Origin: JAUVUV01 sp964548275 | GTDB taxonomy: Bacteria; Gemmatimonadota; Glassbacteria; GWA2-58-10 | DNA length: 47,099 nt | NCBI GenBank assembly: GCA_964548275.1 | Contig: CAZJQI010000033.1 | Location: forward strand, 1-47,099 | Reading direction: 5' to 3' | Part shown: piece by piece, positions 8,405 through 16,689 of the stretch | Numbering within the stretch: the stretch's first letter is position 1 | Layout: each line of letters begins with the position of its first letter | Translations under genes and position numbers: made by a program | Notes under the pieces: model-generated | The model's database searches: none | What the model saw: the letters and a program-made list of their open reading frames with translations, nothing else | What the model was told of the DNA's origin: nothing

Positions 8405-11400
8405 ATGTCCAAATTTACAAGGTTTTTCAGATTACCGTGCTTGACCGTAGCCCTCGCCACTCTTGTCTGGTGCGTGACAGGTTTTGCCCAGTTGAACACC
8501 TCCAAGATCGAGGGCACGGTTCGAGACCAGGACACCGGCCAGCCTCTGGCGGATGCCCAGGTGGTTATCGAGGGAACCCGGCTGGGTAATGTGACCAATG
8601 CCGACGGCTACTATTTCATTCTTAACGTGCCGCCAGGCCGCAGGTCGATAACATTCACCTTTACCGGATACCAGAAAACCACAATCGGAGACCAGCTCAT
8701 TCTGGCCGGTCATACAGCAACCGTGGATGCCGCTCTGAGTTCCACCATTGTAGAGCTGGGCGGCATTACTGTTGAGGGCGATGCGGACGTGCTGCTGCCC
8801 AGAGACCAGACTGCCTCCAAGCAGCGTATGACCGCAGAGTCGATTGCCGAGACTCCGGCCACCCGGCTGGAGGACATGATGGTCCTCGAAGCGGGTGTGC
8901 AGACAGGCGGCGAAGGCGCGTTGTCCAGGGGCTTACGCATCCGCGGCAGCCGCCTGGGCAAGGAAGCCATGGTTGTGGATGGGGTTATAGTGCGCAACTA
9001 CACTGCCAACCCGTTCCGCAGCGGCCTGGGCTGGGTATGGGAACAGGAGGAAGGCTCCCTGGGTGAGGATACGACACCACTTGAATTCTCTACAGGTTCA
9101 GTGGAGGAAGTCGACATCCTTACCGGAGGTTTCCAGGCCGAGTATGGAAACGCCCAGTCCGGTATCATCAATATCGTGACCAAGGAAGGCACCCCTGACT
9201 GGAAGGGTAACGTCCGTTTCGTCACGGATCAGCAGAACCCTCGTACTTCCGACTACGGGTACAACCAGTTGATGACCAGCATCGGCGGCCCGATCCCCGG
9301 CATTCGGAACCTTTACATCCACGGTTCCGGAGAGATCCAGGGCAGGGCCGACAGGCGGCCGACCCATGCCGACGAAGGCTTCCGGGGAGTGAACCAGGAC
9401 TTCGTGGATCGCCTGAATCATGCAGTACGCAACGACATAGTTTTAGGCAGAATGGAACCGGTCTTTACCCTGGATGATTTCAAGACAGGGGCCGAGTTTT
9501 TCGCAAGCAAGAGCGGCAAAAGCGCGGCGCTGTTCTCGCCTTCCAACCCGGTGCGCCTGCCTGAAAACTGGGGCGACAGGACCCTGGCTTCCAGCAAGAT
9601 CACTTATTACCCGATCAAGAAACTGAAATTAATCGGGTCGATCAACTTCTCCAGGAACCAGCATTCCTATCCAGCCGGAGATGACGGGAACTACTTTCTG
9701 GACGGGTGGGTCACCGAATCCACTCTCCCGTCTCGTAACTGGGACGCGGATGCGCCGGATACCACGGCGTTCGTTCCCCAGGCATACGCCAGGAGAACAA
9801 AAACCACCAACCTGCTGCTGGGTTTTAACTGGGACTTTCTGCGGACCGCCCGGCGCAGCGGGGCACTCCAGTTCCGTTATTCCAGGTTCAGGAGCCAGGA
9901 CATCAACAGCTCGAACCCGGCGGACAACTATATCCGCTCAGAGGAAACTTTCATGGGCTGGTCCCCGCACGATGTGCTGTTCGAGGTCGAGACTTTTGCG
10001 CAGGAAGAGTTTACAATTGAGAGAAAGGTTAAGGATCAGGTTATCACCTATAATAAAATGGGTGCGAACCTGCCCATAGAGGGTAGTCCAGAGGCATATC
10101 TGGAGTTTGCCGATGGAGAGGGCCCCTGGAAGCGCAACTGGTATTACGAGAACCCTTTCCGTGCTTACAATGATGAACAACTCTACTGGCTGACTTACCG
10201 CTACTCCAGGGAGTGGCAGAACAACTACAAGGTGGATGCCGATTTTCAGCTCGACCGCTGGAACCGCGCCAAGGTCGGTATGCAGTACTCCAGCTTTGAT
10301 AACAATATGTTCGAGCTGCACAACATGGCGCGGCGGCGCGATGTGAACAACGAGTTCGAGTACGGTCCACAGATGTACGCTTTTTACCTGCAGAACAGGA
10401 CCGATCTCGGGGACTTCGTTTTCGATTACGGCATCCGCTACGACAGATTCGACCCTGCTCCAGACCCTCTTGACAACTGGGGCTATCGCTCCGGGGACCA
10501 GTGGAGTGAAAGGATTTTCCCCAAGGTCATAAACGAGTGGTCGCCGCGCTTTGACGTGGGCTTCCCTGTGACTGACAAGACGAACCTCAGGTTCTCCTAC
10601 GGGGTTTTTTCCCAGTTGCCCAGCATGAGCTTTATTTACACCGGCAGCAACCCCGGAGACCTCGGGTACGCCCGGACCGATGCGTTCGAGGCCGGGATGA
10701 GCTACCTGATGACCAACGACATGGTGATCGACCTGGCGGCCTATTACCGGGATGTAATGGGCAATGTGGCCAGCAAGGAGTTCTTCCGCGATTACGAGCA
10801 GTGGCACTCCGGACTCAGGATTCGCGGCTGGACTGATGGCTTTACCAACCGGGACGACGGGAACATCAAGGGCTTGGACTTTACAGTGCGCAAGCGTTTC
10901 TCGAACAACTTCGCCTACAATCTGATGTACACCCTGCAGTTTTCCCGGACCACTGGCAGCCGTTACAACACCACCGAGTATTGGGATTTATTCATAGATC
11001 CCTCCACAGGCGAAACATACAAGCCGCCTGATGAGATCCGCCCGATCGAGGGGGACGTGACCCACAAGATGACGGCCAATTTCAACTACCTGTTCCCGGA
11101 TGATTTCCAGGCCGGAACGATTTACAACACGATCCTCAAGAACTTCAGAGCCTATGCAGTCTTCAACATGCAGAGCGGCCCGCCGGCGTACGACAGAGTT
11201 ACTTACAATGTAACCAATCTCGAGCACCTGAACGCAGCGGAGAACATGACCTGGCTGACCCGCCGTAACGACAGGCCGATCGGCGGAGTGAACTATTTCC
11301 GCGGCCGCTGGAGCTATTTTCTCGACCTGCGCCTGACGAAAAGTTTTTATATCGGCAGGGCCAGGAAGCTGAGTTTCTACACGGAAATTCTCAACGCGCT

Positions 11401-11671
11401 CAACAACAAGCTGCCCACGCCGTACCCCTCCGGGTATAACTATCAAAGCTATTATAGGAGTCCCATGGGCGGTGTGGAAACCGAATGGAGCGACGACTTC
11501 GGTGACCTGAAAAAGGCCTGGTTCCAGTGCGACTTTAATGGAGACGGTGTTTTGAGCCTGATGGAAGCGGCCAAGGGCAACATTGCCAATAGCTTCATGA
11601 ACAACACCATGGACAAGAGAGCCTATGGCACTGCCCGCCAGATATACCTGGGCGCGGAATTCAGCTTCTGA
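8405..11671 (+). CDS. SusC-like TonB-dependent receptor with C-terminal EF-hand loop
   Basis: A 1088-aa outer-membrane receptor: signal peptide (about 1-28), CarboxypepD-type beta domain (about 33-120: KIEGTVRDQDTGQPLADAQV, NADGYYFILNVPPG), plug domain (about 135-265: SRGLRIRGSRLGKEAMVVDGV, VDILTGGFQAEYGNAQSGIINIVTKEG) and a very long barrel ending YLGAEFSF. This architecture is typical of large receptors in FCB-group bacteria that import oligomers. A full 12-residue EF-hand loop (about 1043-1054: DFNGDGVLSLME, with acidic residues at positions 1, 5 and 12) sits just before the last strand, which is unusual for a receptor and suggests calcium binding. AAGGAG precedes ATG 8405. First gene of a same-strand triad with a secreted protein and a PorV-like barrel; substrate unknown. 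Confidence 0.9.
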   Translation: MSKFTRFFRLPCLTVALATLVWCVTGFAQLNTSKIEGTVRDQDTGQPLADAQVVIEGTRLGNVTNADGYYFILNVPPGRRSITFTFTGYQKTTIGDQLILAGHTATVDAALSSTIVELGGITVEGDADVLLPRDQTASKQRMTAESIAETPATRLEDMMVLEAGVQTGGEGALSRGLRIRGSRLGKEAMVVDGVIVRNYTANPFRSGLGWVWEQEEGSLGEDTTPLEFSTGSVEEVDILTGGFQAEYGNAQSGIINIVTKEGTPDWKGNVRFVTDQQNPRTSDYGYNQLMTSIGGPIPGIRNLYIHGSGEIQGRADRRPTHADEGFRGVNQDFVDRLNHAVRNDIVLGRMEPVFTLDDFKTGAEFFASKSGKSAALFSPSNPVRLPENWGDRTLASSKITYYPIKKLKLIGSINFSRNQHSYPAGDDGNYFLDGWVTESTLPSRNWDADAPDTTAFVPQAYARRTKTTNLLLGFNWDFLRTARRSGALQFRYSRFRSQDINSSNPADNYIRSEETFMGWSPHDVLFEVETFAQEEFTIERKVKDQVITYNKMGANLPIEGSPEAYLEFADGEGPWKRNWYYENPFRAYNDEQLYWLTYRYSREWQNNYKVDADFQLDRWNRAKVGMQYSSFDNNMFELHNMARRRDVNNEFEYGPQMYAFYLQNRTDLGDFVFDYGIRYDRFDPAPDPLDNWGYRSGDQWSERIFPKVINEWSPRFDVGFPVTDKTNLRFSYGVFSQLPSMSFIYTGSNPGDLGYARTDAFEAGMSYLMTNDMVIDLAAYYRDVMGNVASKEFFRDYEQWHSGLRIRGWTDGFTNRDDGNIKGLDFTVRKRFSNNFAYNLMYTLQFSRTTGSRYNTTEYWDLFIDPSTGETYKPPDEIRPIEGDVTHKMTANFNYLFPDDFQAGTIYNTILKNFRAYAVFNMQSGPPAYDRVTYNVTNLEHLNAAENMTWLTRRNDRPIGGVNYFRGRWSYFLDLRLTKSFYIGRARKLSFYTEILNALNNKLPTPYPSGYNYQSYYRSPMGGVETEWSDDFGDLKKAWFQCDFNGDGVLSLMEAAKGNIANSFMNNTMDKRAYGTARQIYLGAEFSF

Positions 11672-11744
11672 TTAAGCTCCGGCGATTATCTAAACCCTGT
11701 TGATCTGTTTGAATGCTGAACAGACAATTTTCAGGAGATAACTT

Positions 11745-14700
11745 ATGCTTGAAGAGAGAACCTTTTTGATTAAGCTCGCTGTTGTTGTCTTGCTGGCGGC
11801 CCTGGCTCGACCTGCTTTCGCGGAGATGAAAAGCAGTTACACAGCTTCAGGCAACAACGTGGGAGTGGTTGTACGTACCAACAATTACGGGGGACCCTTA
11901 AGTAGCAATCAGCACCAGTTCCCCGCCGGGTTGGGAAACTTTTATTCCGCAGGAAGGTGGACCTGGGGCGTTCACGTTGCCACGGACCGTAACGGTGACG
12001 GTGTGGTCAATGACACGCTCAGTATCCTTTCCAGGGCAGGAGAGGTTGTTGGCGGCGTTAACTCCCTGGAAGCGATCGACTTGATAACCTCACTGGCAGA
12101 GGCCGGCGAGAACATGGAAAGCGCTAAATCCAGAATAGAGAACAACCGCCTCTATGTTTCCACCGACCCTGACGACCTTGCGGACTGGCCGCCAGAGTTC
12201 CGCGAAGGCCGCTCTGCCAGCGGAGCGCCGATTCTCCACGGCGCGCAGACCATTGCCAGCCGTTTCGGCGACTGTTTCGTAGAGACCGGTATAGGCCAGT
12301 CGGTTGAATACCAGTTCTACTTCCTGAACTTCGGCGAAAGCAATAACATGATCTACCTGCACGTATTCTTCCGCAACATGTCGGAATACGTCAAGTGGCA
12401 CCCCAGCCCGGACGTCAGGGAGGCTGTGGCCAACACCCCGGACGGCCAGATCTGGTATGGCATGGAGCAGTGGTATGCCACTGCCAACGGCTTCAGGATC
12501 GGGGAAAGGGACGAAGCCTGGGCATACTACTTCCCCAGGCAGATTATCGTGCAGGCGGACCGGGACGGCTCGGAAGGGAACTTTACCGGCCATCCCGCGG
12601 CAGTGGCCTACTATCAGAGGCGCAATCCCAGCTTGAGGGATGAAACCCTGAAAATGACCAACACCTGCGCCCAGGGGTGGAACACCGAGTTCGGGTTCTA
12701 CCCTGAGGAACCCATGGAAAGCGGCTATAGTATGAAGAGGTGTTACCGCTACGGGCTTGGCAAATGGGCCCCTGCGGGACCGTTCTATGGCGCGGAGGCC
12801 TCAGATGGTGAATACGCCGCAGTAAGCCCCTGGACCGGCAAGACGCTGGATGGCTGGCCCGGTGTGCTCGAACCCGAAGACGACCGTTACGAGCGGTGGA
12901 TCTGGGGCGAAAGGAACGCGAACAACTCCTACAACTACTGGTCGGAATTCCACGACGTGGCGCCCCAGGATTCGTTCAGCCTGGATGCCGCGATCATGTT
13001 CGTGTACCTGGATCCGCCGAATTTCGGCTTTCCCAGCTCGCAGGATCTCGCCAATATCGACGACCCGGACGTGCAGACAGCGCTGACTCCTATACTGGAC
13101 TACGCGGATGTGGCAGACATTGTGGCTGAGGGTGGTTTTATCCTGCCCGAAACCCCGGCACCCCCGCCGCTGGTCATCATCCCCGGGGACAGGCAGGTAA
13201 CCATCACCTGGAGTGATGTCAACATCAACACCCCGGACGCTTTCTATGGTTTCCTGCAGGATAATCCCGCGCTGGATCCGGACGGGGTGTACAAGGAATA
13301 TGATTTCGAGGGATACCGGCTTTACCGGAGTTTCGTGGGACCCGGTGACTCGCATTCGGAGCTGCTTCTGGATTGCAGCATATCCGACGGCAACCTCCAA
13401 TTCTTCTGGAACGACGTCTATACCAAGGACGAGCCGCTCAACCGCATGCGCAACGGCATGAAAGTCTGGTATGCCCTGGTGCCCTACGACAGTAACATCA
13501 ATCCGGCCGACGGCTCTAGTTTCAGCCTGCCGGATACCACCAGCGGCAAGGCCTGGAACAGGCCCGGCGGCGGGCTCTTTACCATCGAGCCCCGCAGCGA
13601 ATCCAGCGAATTCAGGGCCGCAAGCTGGGACGGAGTGGCTACTTACCTCGGCCCGGCAACAGTAGCGGAACCCTTTGTAGAACTCGTCGGTCATCCTGTT
13701 TACGAATATGTTGAATTGGATGAGCCGGATGAAGAGGGTAACACAATTGATACCTTAGTCTCTGGTGTGCTGGACGAAATTCCAAAATGGCTTGAGCCCC
13801 CGCTCGAGTTCACGTTCGAGGTGGTGAATAACGAAAGGATCACCCAGGATTTAAAGCTTTATGTAGCCTGCACAGGGATAGAAGTTGACTGGGGATGCTC
13901 TATCTGGTCCAGGCCTATGAGGGTGATGTCCCTGCTGGACTCCGGCAACAACGTGATGCATACAGCCTCTCCTTTTTCACCCCGGGATGATGCAGAACTC
14001 ATCTTAATGAACCCTCCGGACGCTGACGGGGTCAACTATGCCATATATATGAACTACAATCACATTGGCCCGGTTGCGGGGTGCGGATCACTCACTAACC
14101 TTGTGTATACCAGTGCTGATCGTGGCGGCTACACCGGAGGAGAAGTCACGGTTCCCTACTCCAAGGGCTGTAAACCGCCAAGCGAAGGCATTGGCAACAG
14201 GCCCTCGATCGGCTCCTGGATTCGTAATGGCGGGTTCGAGGTGACCTGGAAGGCTGCAGGAGACGACATGACAGTTGAGGTCGCGGACAAGACACACGGC
14301 GGCTCAGTCGCATTCAGCCCATATCCTGATGACCTGGGATGGGGATTCATGCCCGGCGGCACTTGGGGAACCTGTGACCATCCAGACGTGGATTTTTTTG
14401 AGGAGATAAAAGATGGTGTTCCCCAGGCAGAGCGCGAAAACCTGATGTTGGATAAGATTCCCGCTGTCAATACGGAAGAGTTCGCACTCTGGCTCAACGG
14501 CATAGTGTGGGTCCTTGAGGATATAAGTGCCATGCCGTTGGACGGGACAGTGTTCACTATCACCACTTGCTTCGGCGAATGGAACGAGGATTATACTGTT
14601 TTCACCCAGTATGCTGACCCGCCCTGGGTTGGCGACAATTGGCAGCTCGATATCAAGGCTTCGACAATGAATCCCGAGGATGTGGACCTGACCAAGATTA

Positions 14701-15065
14701 TGGTGGTGCCCAATCCTTACCTGGCCTCATCGTGGCTGGACCTGTCTCCCAATTCGCGCAGGATCGAGTTCGTCAACCTGCCGAGTAGCTGTACTATCCG
14801 GATATACTCGCTGGGCGGGCACCTGGTGAACGTGCTCAACCACATCGGCGCCAACCGGTTCGGCTGGGGTAACTACTCGGACTGGGACCGGCTGGATCCG
14901 GACAACAATCCCAGGGAGTTTACCGGGCATGACAACCATGGCGGAACAGAGCCCTGGAACCTGAGGAACCGCTTCGGCCAGACCGTGGCCAGCGGCCTGT
15001 ACTTCTTTCACGTGACGGACTATCGGGGAGAAACCTATACCGGCAAGTTCTACATTGTGAACTGA
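11745..15065 (+). CDS. Large secreted protein with Por-type-like C-terminal tail
   Basis: A 1106-aa exported protein with a signal peptide (about 5-27). The N-terminal half has an RNGDGVVND calcium-binding-like loop and many aromatic and acidic residues. The middle (about 465-640) resembles fibronectin type III modules (RQVTITWSDVN, YRLYRSFVGPGD, KVWYALVPYDSN). The end (about 985-1106) has the features of a T9SS-like sorting/fold-back tail: KIMVVPNPYLA, then IRIYSLGGHLVNVL, then ASGLYFFHVTDYRGETYTGKF. I do not recognise the main domain. It is 73 bases after the receptor and 70 before the PorV-like gene, each with a good ribosome-binding site. This receptor/secreted protein/PorV set recurs in FCB genomes; a surface glycan- or protein-binding role is inferred. 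Confidence 0.8.
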   Translation: MLEERTFLIKLAVVVLLAALARPAFAEMKSSYTASGNNVGVVVRTNNYGGPLSSNQHQFPAGLGNFYSAGRWTWGVHVATDRNGDGVVNDTLSILSRAGEVVGGVNSLEAIDLITSLAEAGENMESAKSRIENNRLYVSTDPDDLADWPPEFREGRSASGAPILHGAQTIASRFGDCFVETGIGQSVEYQFYFLNFGESNNMIYLHVFFRNMSEYVKWHPSPDVREAVANTPDGQIWYGMEQWYATANGFRIGERDEAWAYYFPRQIIVQADRDGSEGNFTGHPAAVAYYQRRNPSLRDETLKMTNTCAQGWNTEFGFYPEEPMESGYSMKRCYRYGLGKWAPAGPFYGAEASDGEYAAVSPWTGKTLDGWPGVLEPEDDRYERWIWGERNANNSYNYWSEFHDVAPQDSFSLDAAIMFVYLDPPNFGFPSSQDLANIDDPDVQTALTPILDYADVADIVAEGGFILPETPAPPPLVIIPGDRQVTITWSDVNINTPDAFYGFLQDNPALDPDGVYKEYDFEGYRLYRSFVGPGDSHSELLLDCSISDGNLQFFWNDVYTKDEPLNRMRNGMKVWYALVPYDSNINPADGSSFSLPDTTSGKAWNRPGGGLFTIEPRSESSEFRAASWDGVATYLGPATVAEPFVELVGHPVYEYVELDEPDEEGNTIDTLVSGVLDEIPKWLEPPLEFTFEVVNNERITQDLKLYVACTGIEVDWGCSIWSRPMRVMSLLDSGNNVMHTASPFSPRDDAELILMNPPDADGVNYAIYMNYNHIGPVAGCGSLTNLVYTSADRGGYTGGEVTVPYSKGCKPPSEGIGNRPSIGSWIRNGGFEVTWKAAGDDMTVEVADKTHGGSVAFSPYPDDLGWGFMPGGTWGTCDHPDVDFFEEIKDGVPQAERENLMLDKIPAVNTEEFALWLNGIVWVLEDISAMPLDGTVFTITTCFGEWNEDYTVFTQYADPPWVGDNWQLDIKASTMNPEDVDLTKIMVVPNPYLASSWLDLSPNSRRIEFVNLPSSCTIRIYSLGGHLVNVLNHIGANRFGWGNYSDWDRLDPDNNPREFTGHDNHGGTEPWNLRNRFGQTVASGLYFFHVTDYRGETYTGKFYIVN

Positions 15066-15135
15066 GCCTGATGGAGATCGAGATGAATTTTACTGGTATT
15101 GCAAATTTTCCCCGATGCATAATTGGAGGTAGTTT

Positions 15136-16347
15136 ATGTTAACGAAAACGGCCATACGTGCCTTGTTAATCGTCGGCCTTCTCCTGTCGTTCGTCACTCT
15201 CCCGCTTTTAGCACAGGGAGTAGCACGACAGGGGTACAGCGGTCTGGACAAGTATCCCACACAGGGTACTCCTGAGGATGCTTCCTTTGTCGGAGTGCGG
15301 GCCGCGGAATTTCTCGAGATTCCGGTCGGAGCCCGGGGCATTGCCATGGGCAGCGCTTACTCAGCCGTAACCGACGACATCTCTTCAATCTGGTGGAACC
15401 CTGCGGGACTCGGCTTTCTGGAAAACCGGGAAATAATGGTAACCGTGGTGGATTACACCCTGGACCTGGTTTACAGCTACGCTGCCGGAGCAGTTCCTTT
15501 AGCTGACGGCAGCATTGTTGTGGGCGGCTTTTTCGGGTATCTGGATATCCCGGAAATGGAAATGACCTCGATTACCCAGCCCATGGGCACAGGGCGTACT
15601 TTCAACGCCTATGATTACCAGATGGGCGGCTCGGTTGCTTACTCCTTCTCGGACCGCTTTATCGCAGGAATCAACCTCAAGTACGTGCACCAGGACTTGT
15701 TAAGCAACATAGGCGGCAGCGCATTCGCCATGGACGCCGGTGCGATCTACCACACCGAGTTGGCAGATCGGGAAATCAGGTTCGCTTTCGCCATCCAGAA
15801 CATGGGCACCAATATCAACATGAGTGGCCCAAATCTGCTGTATGAAATCCCTCCTGAGACGTACGGCGGCTCGATTCCTTCCGGCTACGGGGATTGGTCC
15901 GTGGATAAGACGGCTACTTCCCGCCGGGCGAACCGCTGGGTCTCCCGCCAGACACATACCTACCGCCTGCCTACAGTGGTCAAGCTGGCGCTGTCCTACA
16001 ACATTGTTACCAGTGAAAAGGCCAACTGGCTGGCAGCCGGTGAACTCTGGCGCAACAGCAACACGCCTCTCAGCTACGCTACCGGAACCGAGCTGAGCTA
16101 CAATTTCACCCCGTATATGTCCGGAGCGCTGCGCATGGGCTGGCTGGTCCAGAGCGATGAGTACACCAAGGGCGCCGATGATTTTGGCTACGAGTATTTC
16201 GGCGATGATCCCTCCTTGCGCGGGATCAGCTTCGGCGGCGGGATCATGCGCTCCATTGCCGGCAGGACGATCAATTTCAGCTACGCCTACCGGAACAAAG
16301 GAAGGCTCACTGCGGATAATTTCTTCACCGTTACCTTTGGCTTCTAA
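15136..16347 (+). CDS. PorV/UPF0164-like outer-membrane barrel
   Basis: A 403-aa protein with a signal peptide (about 1-28) and the hallmark of the PorV/PorQ-UPF0164 family: VGARGIAMGSAYSAVTDDISSIWWNPAGL at about residues 63-92, read in pieces, followed by alternating strands (YSYAAGAVPLADGSIVVGGFF, ISFGGGIMRS) and a closing aromatic strand FFTVTFGF. In Bacteroidetes PorV is an outer-membrane shuttle of type IX secretion; in other FCB phyla similar barrels accompany large receptors. It closes the triad, with GGAGG before ATG 15136 and a strong terminator 33 bases after the stop. Its partner is probably the 1106-aa protein with the sorting-like tail. Confidence 0.82.
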   Translation: MLTKTAIRALLIVGLLLSFVTLPLLAQGVARQGYSGLDKYPTQGTPEDASFVGVRAAEFLEIPVGARGIAMGSAYSAVTDDISSIWWNPAGLGFLENREIMVTVVDYTLDLVYSYAAGAVPLADGSIVVGGFFGYLDIPEMEMTSITQPMGTGRTFNAYDYQMGGSVAYSFSDRFIAGINLKYVHQDLLSNIGGSAFAMDAGAIYHTELADREIRFAFAIQNMGTNINMSGPNLLYEIPPETYGGSIPSGYGDWSVDKTATSRRANRWVSRQTHTYRLPTVVKLALSYNIVTSEKANWLAAGELWRNSNTPLSYATGTELSYNFTPYMSGALRMGWLVQSDEYTKGADDFGYEYFGDDPSLRGISFGGGIMRSIAGRTINFSYAYRNKGRLTADNFFTVTFGF

Positions 16348-16379
16348 AAGGCAACTGTGATCGAACGCTAACCCTTACC

Positions 16380-16425
16380 GATCTCCCGGTCCGGCCTTTG
16401 CGCCGGGCCGGGAGATCTTTTTTTT
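16380..16425 (+). terminator. Intrinsic terminator of the receptor triad
   Basis: A GC-rich stem of about 15 bp starting GATCTCCCGG and ending CCGGGAGATC, with a short loop, followed by eight T (16418-16425). Confidence 0.9.
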
Positions 16426-16467
16426 CATGCTTCATCTCCCCCTCCCGATCGGTCTGATTAAATGTTG

Positions 16468-16496
16468 TTGTCTTGAAACCTCCTCATTCTTAAATT
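16468..16496 (+). promoter_or_regulatory. Possible sigma70 promoter upstream of the cloverleaf
   Basis: TTGTCT (16468-16473), 17-base spacer, TAAATT (16491-16496): four of six matches in each box at ideal spacing. It lies between the terminator and the cloverleaf, so it could start the glycosyltransferase transcript with the cloverleaf in its leader. Confidence 0.35.
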
Positions 16497-16526
16497 CTTA
16501 TCAGTTTTTTATCAGCCACCGAGGGA

Positions 16527-16609
16527 GGGGGCGGCGTCTGTGCGACTGTTGTCGCACAGACCGTTGCGCTTTTGCACAACGGAGCGCATTTCATGCGCCC
16601 GCCGCCCCC
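16527..16609. repeat. Cloverleaf-shaped palindromic element (four-way junction)
   Basis: Outer stem GGGGGCGGCG (16527-16536) pairs perfectly with CGCCGCCCCC (16600-16609). Three hairpins fill the inside almost without gaps: TCTGTGCGAC/GTCGCACAGA (10 bp, 16537-16560), CCGTTG/CAACGG with two more inner pairs (16561-16582), and GCGCA/TGCGC (16584-16598). Nearly every base is paired. It is not a tRNA: there is no anticodon arm of normal shape, T-loop or CCA-accepting layout. No coding function. It could act as a leader RNA of the glycosyltransferase gene, or be a miniature mobile or cruciform element. Confidence 0.7.
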
Positions 16610-16689
16610 AGGTCCCGGGGAAACATAACATCTTACTAATCTATGAATAATCCGGGCTAAGAAAAAAGTAAAATCCCGGCCCCAAACAA

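Noticed and set aside
9938..10807. 289-codon minus-strand frame inside the SusC-like receptor
   Set aside because: Shadow of the receptor's codon bias in GC-rich DNA; no recognisable motif.
16527..16609. Cloverleaf as a tRNA gene
   Set aside because: The stem lengths do not fit (10-bp outer and 10-bp first arm), and there is no T-loop sequence, anticodon loop of seven bases or discriminator/CCA layout.
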